DNA of 64,000 nt. It comes from Lutjanus erythropterus. Its lineage: Eukaryota; Chordata; Actinopteri; Lutjaniformes; Lutjanidae. Positions 57,901 through 64,000 of this stretch are shown here, piece after piece (within the stretch, counting starts at the first letter, position 1; each line of letters begins with the position of its first letter). The notes under the pieces are model-generated. The model had not been told where the DNA came from and did not search any database. It saw only the letters and a program-made list of their open reading frames with translations. Made by a program: the position numbers and the translations under genes. The stretch is taken from NCBI GenBank assembly GCA_020091685.1, contig CM034613.1:2198345-2262344 (forward strand). Reading direction: 5' to 3'.

Positions 57901-59218
57901 AATTCAGATCTGCATTAAGACAAAACTCGACCCCGTGCAGCTGTCCACAGAGAACCAACTGTGGCACCAGAACTGACTGTACTTTTGCTTTCCTCGTAGG
58001 TCTGCTGCCACCTCCAATGGGCATGATGCCACCTCCGCCTCCTCCCCCCAGCAACCAGCCGCCTCCTCCCCCTTCAGGACCTCTGCCACCATGGCAACAG
58101 CAGGCTCCACCTCCCCCTCCAACCAGCAGCATGGCAACCAGTACACCGCTGCCATGGCAACAGAGTAAGGCCACTCAAAAACTGTATCCGAAAGCACTCC
58201 GTCATTCACTACTGAGTTTATACAAAGTTGTGTGTAGAGGACACTGTGTGTCATATGGTTAGAAAAAATACGCTACTGAGAACATTTTTCTTAAACTTTT
58301 TACGTTGCATTGTGTTGTCCATTATCTAGGCTATGATATTTTTTATAATGAAACATTATGATAGCACTATATTTGGTAATGTGGGGGTTTCAAGGATTCA
58401 CCTTCTTGCAAACTGGCTGACAGATATTTAAACTGACTGTTGTTGTGTGGAGGCAGCTTTAGGCACCACCAGTCTGACCCAAATACCAAAGAGGAGAATA
58501 AATCAGCTGTGTGTTTGTCTGTGTTTTTTGTTCTAATGAACTGCAGCTTAGTCATCAAAAAGGTTGAATTTAGCTTGGGGCTGCTCAGCTGGCTCTTGTG
58601 TATGGTAAACACAAATCCCTACTTCTGTGTTTTTGAGCACATAAAAGTTCCCATGATCCTCTGCTCAAATTAGATGACATCACATATTAGGGGATCAGAT
58701 GTTTTGGCTCTTCTGTGTCTGTTAGTAAGGATGTAATGACAGCAAGAACTCAAGGGATGATGACACCATGATAAAAAGTATAAAAAGTAATAACTGGCAC
58801 TGACATACAGTCTAATTTGTATGTTGTAATGTGAGGTGAGCGTGTGAATGTTTTGATGACAGTAAAGGGTTAACCTCCAGCTGTCCCCCCTCGCTCTTGC
58901 AGATACCACCACCACGTCCAGCCCTGGCACTGGCACCCTGCCCCCGTGGCAGCAGCCCCAGCAGCCCGCAGCCTCCGGAGCCCAGCCCCCACCACCCATG
59001 GGCACCCCATCCATGGTGCCGCCTCCCCCCGGTGTCCAGCCCCAGGCGCCCCCTCCTCCCCCTCCACCGCCCAGGCTCGGCGGGCATGATGTCGCCCCGC
59101 CGCCGCCCCGCCACCCATGGACCCTTCCAACTTTGTAACCATGATGGGAATGGGGGTACCGGGCATGCCCCCCCTCGGCATGCCTCCTGCCCCCCCCCCC
59201 CCCCCACCCCAGAATTAA
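45956..59218 (+). CDS. sf1: Splicing factor 1 (branch-point-binding protein), 12 coding exons, last exon frame-disrupted
   Basis: SF1 binds the intron branch point with U2AF early in spliceosome assembly. Exons: 45956-46214, 48273-48407, 50176-50251, 53668-53820, 55093-55182, 55279-55462, 55582-55697, 55848-55955, 56038-56233, 56308-56533, 58000-58164, 58903-59218. The N-terminus MATGANATPL is the SF1 start, followed by a long proline/glycine-rich exon 1. The U2AF ligand motif KKSRW is at about residue 100, SPSP at 158-161, the KH/QUA2 domain at about 208-335 (IGPRGNTLKNIEKEC, GxxG loop split between exons 5 and 6), and the CCHC knuckle CTKCGGAGHISSDC at 357-370. Long proline-rich repeats follow. 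All junction phases agree up to exon 12. As read, exon 12 stops at TAA 59136-59138 (647 aa). The conserved end, MDPSNFVTMMGMG to QN and TAA (59117-59218), is in another frame (about 673 aa if continuous). Confidence 0.93.
46215..48272. other. sf1 intron 1
   Basis: 2-kb intron. 47150-47520 contains fish-repeat-like phrases (GGAGAGAAGGCCAACAT and CACCAAAACTATCTGGATGG). 48094-48228 is a short TIR-bounded element. No other exon recognised. Confidence 0.55.
48094..48228. mobile_element. Very short MITE-like element in sf1 intron 1
   Basis: Ends CAGGGTGGGAAATTAAC and GAAATTTCCAACCCTAG are inverted with mismatches. 135 bp. It ends about 45 bp upstream of the sf1 exon 2 acceptor. No clear target duplication. 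Confidence 0.5.
48271..48276 (+). promoter_or_regulatory. NAGNAG tandem acceptor, sf1 exon 2
   Basis: Acceptor reads CCAGTAG|ATTTC. The first AG gives Val-Asp-Phe after exon 1 and the second gives Asp-Phe, the residues that follow exon 1 in human SF1. Both keep the frame. Confidence 0.6.
48408..50175. other. sf1 intron 2
   Basis: No repeats with defined ends and no exon recognised. Acceptor CTTCCAG ends at 50175. Confidence 0.5.
50252..53667. other. sf1 intron 3
   Basis: 3.4-kb intron with AT microsatellite tracts (50784-50800), a T-run at 51451-51470 and a hAT-like element at 51147-51693. The donor is the weak GTCGGA. No exon recognised. Confidence 0.5.
51147..51693. mobile_element. hAT-like element with a probable nested insertion
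   Basis: The left end TAGGCCTGTTACAATAATTA and the right end TAATTATCGTGACAGGCCA are inverted repeats. 51195-51355 inside has a different character (CAGACATATATATTGGTCAG...TATTGGCCCC), resembling a second fish repeat with ATATTGG motifs. Flanking 8-mers AGCGACAC and AGTAACAA share 5 of 8. Confidence 0.6.
53821..55092. other. sf1 intron 4
   Basis: Short TTATT run just after the donor (53835-53850). Otherwise AT-rich sequence, no exon or defined element recognised. Confidence 0.5.
56306..56311 (+). promoter_or_regulatory. NAGNAG tandem acceptor, sf1 exon 10
   Basis: Acceptor reads GTGCAGCAG|AACCGG. Alternative use adds or removes one glutamine before NRPPWM. In frame either way. Confidence 0.6.
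56534..57999. other. sf1 intron 10
   Basis: TA microsatellite at 56575-56583 and the MITE at 56965-57292. The mammalian SF1 alternative exon region (MDQYLGSTP type) was looked for and not seen. Confidence 0.5.
56965..57292. mobile_element. hAT-type MITE with 8-bp target duplication
   Basis: Starts TAGGGCTGTAATTACCAATT and ends AATTGTTGCAACTCTA. The interior has GTCGATTAATCGGGTGATT, AGAGGAGTAAAGAAAC and ATCAAAATAGTTGGTGATT blocks typical of this abundant fish family. The 8-mers flanking it, TTCTGAAT (56957-56964) and TTCTAAAT (57293-57300), match at 7 of 8. Confidence 0.85.
58165..58902. other. sf1 intron 11
   Basis: No defined repeat or exon. Acceptor CTCTTGCAG ends at 58902. Confidence 0.5.
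58903..59218 (+). other. sf1: sf1 terminal coding exon with two apparent frame breaks
   Basis: The incoming frame encodes NTTTTSSPGTG...VPPPPGVQPQ and reaches the proline run near 59069. The next conserved block, GSAGMMS (59074-59094), is in the +1 frame. MDPSNFVTMMGMG onward (from 59117) is in the +2 frame and reaches PPPPPPQN-TAA at 59216-59218 intact, despite a 16-C homopolymer at 59190-59205. Two one-base excesses, one near 59070-59072 and one between 59095 and 59116, explain everything. Confidence 0.85.
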
Positions 59219-59510
59219 CCCTGCCACAGAAGAATCGTCCTCACCCTGCAGCACATGGACGTGTGCTCACAGAAAAAAAAATATAACCAGTGCTTTATTT
59301 TTTATTGATCCTTGATATTGTGAAGACATCTCTGAAACAATGAAAGGCTGTGTCAGTTCAATTTGTAAAGTTGCGTAACTTAATGAGTTCTTTTTCCTGT
59401 TTTTAAAGTTTGTGTTCACACAAACACTGTTGCTTGCGGGCACATGTTCTGCATTGCTACCGTAGTTTGTCACGTTCCTTGTAAACCAAATAAACAGCTC
59501 AAATAGCCAG
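59219..59510 (+). other. sf1 3' UTR and poly(A) signal
   Basis: AATAAA at 59489-59494 (CCAAATAAACAGC), 271 bp after the conserved stop, with GT-rich sequence upstream and a plausible cleavage site near 59510. Confidence 0.65.
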
Positions 59511-61400
59511 CCGGACGCTCAGTTTCTGCTCATCGATCTCATTGCTTCAACTGTTCAATTCAAACTAAACACTTAACCATTATTGGATTTAATATATTGA
59601 ACTTGCATGACTCACAAATTGATACTCCTGTCATGTTCCCTCTGTTGGCTTAGAGTTGACTAAGATTAATATTTTTGTAATAACGAGATGTGAAGTGTTT
59701 CTTAGTTCTGTCAGAAAACCTTTTTGTAGTACTGTCTCAGATTGTTTTCCAGAAATTCCCAGGGTTTTAATTGTTATTTTTTTCTTTTCTTACTTGCCTG
59801 CATCTCAGTTGTGACATTGAGTTTGAGAAGGGGGTGGGGTTTGATGCTCTGACCCCCTGCACTACTTGACTGCTGAGAAACTAATGTATCCTTGTTTTTC
59901 TGCATTTCTCTGCTCTGAAGCTGTGTGCAGTGTTTGTGTTGCTTTCGCAAGGACAAAAATCTCAGTTTTATCCCTTGAATTATTAGTGAAGACAAATGTT
60001 AGTTTTACTCTGTTTCTGGAATCAGTCTGTTGTGTTATGGCGCTAGCCTGAATGAATAGCTGTTGAAATCTTGCTTGGTTTAGCATTAAACTGATCCATT
60101 TCACCTTTTTGTTGCTGAATACAGACTGGTTTCTCCTTTCATGGATGTGAGACCCTTTGTGTCGAAATGCTTGCCAAGTTTTTTTTTTCTTTTTTTCAGG
60201 CTAGGCCCCGTTGGCTGCCTGATTCAAAAGTGTTACATAACCTGGTTTTGTCAAGGATGTCCTCTCACTCACACTCCAGGAAAAACACACTTCCCTGTTC
60301 ATACGTAATTTAAATGAATGTTCTGTTCTAAAATAAAATGCATTTTTCAGTAGATTTGGCACAATTAGTGGGAAATGTAACTTGACATTTGACAAAAAAA
60401 AAAGCAACTCAAAATCCATTTACTGGATTTTTCAGAGCTTCCCAAGGCATCTACTGGTCTTCATGAGTGAAAGAGTTGTTGGCCGTTTGCAGTCATGTAG
60501 AGAGCTCACCTGTCACAACATGATCTAATATGGAGCCTCTAGTTTGACTGAAAAATCTTTAATCTTTACCCACGTAAGTTTTCCACACCTTTCAACAACA
60601 TCTCATGGTCTTCCTCAGCAGATGGAGTTTAAATTGTCATGGAACTTGTAATCTGACCAAACTGTCCACTAAGAACTGGGCCTGTTCCACTCGGATGCAC
60701 CTTATTTTGACCAGTTTTCAGAGCATTTTCACTAAAAAATACAACTGGTTCAAAACCCAGAGAGTTGGTGTTCAGCTGGAACCACAAACTATCAGGTTTT
60801 CTTTGGGCACCAAAGTGGGTGCATCATACTCTACAGGTTGTTGTGCATAGTGTAGTGCCGCCTGTTGATGATACTTTATTACAGTGACACTTTTTAAATT
60901 GGTGTTTTTCTGTCACTCATTTGTAATATTCAGCTAAGACAATACATGCTCACCTAGCATTATTCCTCCCCATTTTGCTTCCATGGCCCTAAATGAATAC
61001 GATGTAATCCGGACTTTGAGGCTAGGAGTTTTGTAAAGAATAATTGTACAGTATGGGTTTTTGTATGCAGAACGCAGAGCTACTGCAAGTTAACCAGATT
61101 AAGACCGGAAGGGAAATAACTTTGACGCTAAAATAAAAGCAACTTCTGAGAAGTATAGCTATTGGACCAAAGCATTTGAATAAACAATGTAGTCATTGGT
61201 TCTTGATGTTTTGGGGGGGTTGAAAATAGCTACAGCTTGGACATAAGTACACGTTGCGCCTTTATTTGTTGTTTATGACGAAAGACTTGACACAATAAAA
61301 GATGTGACGCACTTCTGAAACGACGGTGGCCTCATTGACGCCTATCCGAGTTTTATTTTGAAAGTGTTAACCGGAAAGCTTGTTTTCATCGGTGTAACTT
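59511..61400. other. sf1-pygm spacer
   Basis: No gene recognised. 60430-60850 looks repeat-derived (GAACTGG...CTGGTTC, TTTGGGCACCAAAGTGGG phrases) but its ends are not defined. Small frames at 59774-60104 and 60605-60850 show no domain. Confidence 0.5.
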
Positions 61401-61414
61401 GACGGTGAGTACGT

Positions 61415-61551
61415 GACAGATAAAAGAGGCTGTGCCGCCGCATCCTACTGGCTGTCTGCGCTTGGAGGAGAGAGGGCTCTTTCCTGGGCAGGTTGCCGGC
61501 AGGAATTTAACTCAACAGTCAGTAAAAAGTGAACAGAAGCAGTCAGAAAGC
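61415..61551 (+). promoter_or_regulatory. pygm: pygm core promoter / 5' UTR
   Basis: AGATAAAAGAGG at about 61418-61429 is a TATA-like element, putting the likely start near 61445-61455 and a 5' UTR of about 100 nt. An upstream in-frame ATG (61432) lies only a few bases from this box and would probably not be transcribed. Confidence 0.5.
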
Positions 61552-61794
61552 ATGGCCAAGCCTCTGACAGACCAGGACAAGAGGAAGCAGATCTCGGTCC
61601 GCGGGCTGGCCGGGGTTGAGAACGTCGCGGACCTGAAAACTAATTTCAACCGGCACCTCCACTTCACTTTGGTCAAAGACCGGAATGTGGCCACCAAGCG
61701 GGACTACTACTTCGCCCTGGCCAACACGGTCCGGGACTACCTGGTGGGCCGCTGGATCCGGACGCAGCAGCATTACTATGAGAAAGACCCCAAA
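61552..61794 (+). CDS. pygm: Glycogen phosphorylase, muscle form, first coding exon (3'-partial)
   Basis: Exon 1 encodes 81 residues and ends at a GTAAGC donor after EKDPK, the usual exon-1 boundary of glycogen phosphorylases. The enzyme releases glucose-1-phosphate from glycogen with pyridoxal phosphate in the cytosol. Visible regulatory features are the phosphorylation site in KRKQISVRG (Ser15 counting Met, the phosphorylase-kinase site), [15 protein letters not shown], and Tyr76 with the [11 protein letters not shown] segment of the AMP site. GVENV near residue 22 fits the muscle isoform better than the brain one, and synteny with sf1/map4k2 agrees. The ATG at 61552 is chosen because [18 protein letters not shown] is the family start. 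The catalytic domain lies beyond the window. Confidence 0.93.
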
Positions 61795-61899
61795 GTAAGC
61801 AGCGTGATGCCGCAGCACAGTCCGGCACGTACACACAGCTGAGCGGGGGGCGGTGGGAGGGGTCGCGAGCGGCTCTGTGCTGCAGTATCATAAATGATG

Positions 61900-61930
61900 G
61901 CCCCGCGCGTGTTCGTGCGCGCGCGCTCCT
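61900..61930. repeat. Alternating purine-pyrimidine GC tract
   Basis: CGCGCGTGTTCGTGCGCGCG followed by CGCT: Z-DNA-prone and CpG-dense, about 105 bp into pygm intron 1. Confidence 0.7.
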
Positions 61931-62736
61931 TGATGCTTTTCTTCTGTATATCCTTTTATAGAAATGTTGCGTAGATGATTACTGCGCGTTGAAACCGTGT
62001 TAGAGTGTGTGAGCAGAGTGCGTCCTGCACATTAGGGAACCCTCTGACATTTCTTCTATATCAGAGCCGTCTGTTACATAATGTTCTGCACGTGCATCAG
62101 CATCAGTAACCTTGATGCGACGAGCTGTGCGCCGGTGAGGACGATGTCTGGCCTCGGTGTTTCACATGTGTACAAAATACTGGTGGTATTATCCTGCGCT
62201 GCGAGGAATTACCGTAAGAGACTCAACTGGTCGCTGAAATGTTTGTTACGTAACTTCTTCCGTCCATCCCCATCACCACACTGTGTATCACAAAATGGCC
62301 ACACACTGTTAAAAAAGGATAGATGATGCATTATTTATTCTAATAATTACCTCAGGTCAAAATACCCAGAAACCGGCTTCCCTGTTTTAGTGGAACAGGA
62401 GGCTGAGAATTTAAAGGGCCATCACCTGTAGAATAGATAAGGTCAATATTAACAAGTCAAGTTATCTCAAGGCACTGTTTCCACAGAGAAAGTCTAGACT
62501 ACTCATAACATCGTTTACAGAGACCCAACAATTTCCACCATGAGCAAGCACTTTTCCACAGTGGCGAGGAAAACCTGTTGTTTCAAACAGGGTTGCAGCT
62601 GTCCTGTACAGTGATCTGAGGCAGGGGGAGTGTCAGGCTTTAACATCACATCTCATCCTCAATATTAATGCATAGTAATCCTGATTTTAACCCACCTGTA
62701 TCTTTCTGGTCTACCTGTACTGTACAGCACTTTGGC

Positions 62737-62785
62737 TTTATTCTCAACATTTTGACTTTATTTTCAACATTTCAACTTAGTTTTT
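62737..62785. repeat. Short copy of the 21-bp CTTTATTCTCAACATTTTGA repeat
   Basis: About 2.3 units of the same unit that forms the array at 14310-14700, nearly 48 kb away and in the same orientation. Confidence 0.8.
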
Positions 62786-64000
62786 AATTTTTTAAGTGAT
62801 TGACCATTGACTTAATTAATTAATTATTATTTAAAAAAAAAATCTTTCTCCTCTGTTGCTTTTCATTAATACACTTCCCTATAAAGTCTGTAAAGATTCC
62901 ACATATGCTTAGCCTAATTTTTGGAGAAACTTAATGCACAAGACATGAGCATATTTCCACTGGATTGAATGTTGTAGCCATGGGTTTGAATATTTCGCTC
63001 TGCATGAGCGTCATACGGTTTCAGTGACAAGTGGAAACAACTTGTTACTGAAAGTTGAGCAAGTTTTAAAGGGGGAAAAGAGACATTTTAGGGTACTACT
63101 AGTACTGTGTGTATATAAACTTTGAATTTTGACAGCTACTTTGTTCTGTCAGTGAATGTAAACTGTTTGACACTGTTTTCTGTAATAGAACAGTTGCAAA
63201 GTGTTGGTGACATAAAAAGCTTAGTCATCACACCACACAACAAACCTACCAACTGTTAAGTAGATGGAGCTTTGTGTTAAGTGGACTGTCGTTCATGTGA
63301 AGTCGGGGTAACCTTGGTAAAAGCAGCACAGACCCTCCCCCCTCCTATTTATACTGATCTCTGGATAACTCTGATAACTTGGCACATACTTCTTTTTCCA
63401 TGTCCGCTTTTTTGTACGACCCCCACCATCTGTAGTGGGATCAGAAAGGTCACATGACACAAGGTCAGAGAGACTGCTGAAGTGTCAGCTGGGACACACA
63501 AAGCCCATAAGTGTCACGTCCTCATACAGTTTGAAGCTTTTAATTTGGTAGGCCGTCATCAGTATGTATGTTCATTTAGGAAGTCTGTGTTAACTTTCAC
63601 ACTCCTGCAGAGCTGTGGGCTGTGTGTTACTATGGTCTGTGGTTTAATCCACTTCTCTATGAAGTGTAAGAGATATTGTTGGAGGAGCTGCCAGTAATAG
63701 CTCCACTGTTGTTGTGTCTGACAGCAGCTGTTGTTTCCTACCAGAGATAATGTTGCAGGGCCGTTAGGGACACCAAATGCAGCACACACGTTTCACTGTA
63801 AGCATCCTCCTGAGAATTTGTGGTTTATTTTGAGAGATTTTTTTTAAAGGTATTTCTGAGCTTTTGTAAATATCTTTGGATGGAGATGTAAAAGTGTGTA
63901 TATATACAGAAACTGAGAACAGCTGTACTGTACAAATATTTCTTAAATGCTGTTGTATCAAGATCATGAATTAACTACATTATCATCTCAAGATAACAAA

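Larger units (their letters stand above)
61795..64000. other. pygm intron 1 (continues past window end)
   Basis: No second exon (RIYYLSLEFYMGRTL type) found. It opens with a CpG-rich stretch (61845-61930) and has a remnant of the 21-bp minisatellite unit at 62737-62785. Confidence 0.6.

Noticed and set aside
57810..58262. 150-codon frame around sf1 exon 11
   Set aside because: Only 58000-58164 matches SF1. The flanks are intron read-through past good acceptor and donor sites.
58670..59254. Long minus-strand Gly/Trp-rich frame and companions
   Set aside because: Antisense of the sf1 proline-rich exon; C-rich sequence lacks stops on the opposite strand.
61432..61551. Upstream in-frame ATG extending pygm by 40 codons
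   Set aside because: Overlaps the TATA-like box and inferred start site. The added residues do not resemble phosphorylase N-termini, while [18 protein letters not shown] is the family start.
1..64000. tRNA, rRNA, CRISPR, operon or phage-like features
   Set aside because: None seen. The window is intron-rich vertebrate nuclear DNA and no cloverleaf or regularly spaced array of that kind was recognised.

Overview
This window is vertebrate nuclear DNA, most likely from a percomorph-type ray-finned fish. The genes are intron-rich with GT-AG splicing. Introns and spacers carry CA microsatellites, 20-22 bp minisatellites and many short hAT-like elements of a kind common in fish genomes. All recognised genes lie on the + strand in the order map4k2 (5' end outside the window), rbm4 copy A, rbm4 copy B, sf1, pygm (3' end outside the window). 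From established knowledge, MAP4K2, SF1 and PYGM are adjacent and in the same relative orientation at human 11q13, with MEN1 beyond MAP4K2, so the paralogue assignments rest on both protein sequence and synteny.

Layout: 1-1286 is intron of map4k2. From 1287 to 27254, 27 coding exons encode most of a germinal-centre-kinase-family kinase: the C-terminal two thirds of the kinase domain, a variable linker and a CNH domain. Its 3' UTR and a spacer fill 27255-31830. Two tandem rbm4 genes follow (about 31.8-37.2 kb and 38.4-44 kb). Each has a non-coding first exon, one exon holding both RRMs, and one exon with a CCHC zinc knuckle and a Tyr/Arg/Pro-rich tail. Each also has a possible intron just after its stop codon. 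sf1 (45956-59218, 12 coding exons) encodes branch-point-binding protein SF1. Its last exon shows two single-base frame disruptions in C-rich DNA, after which the conserved C-terminus continues in another frame. pygm begins at 61552; only its first coding exon (81 codons) is inside the window.

Three of the five genes encode RNA-binding or splicing proteins (two RBM4, one SF1), one a stress-kinase regulator and one muscle glycogen phosphorylase. They are ordinary single-transcript genes and nothing suggests an operon-like relationship.

I did not find an obviously new multi-gene system. The observations most worth checking are the sf1 C-terminal frame breaks, the paired post-stop introns of the rbm4 genes, three NAGNAG acceptors (two in sf1), a fossil BED-finger transposase fragment, several TIR-bounded elements (one with a clear 8-bp duplication), and a 58-bp direct repeat flanking the RRM exon of rbm4 copy B.
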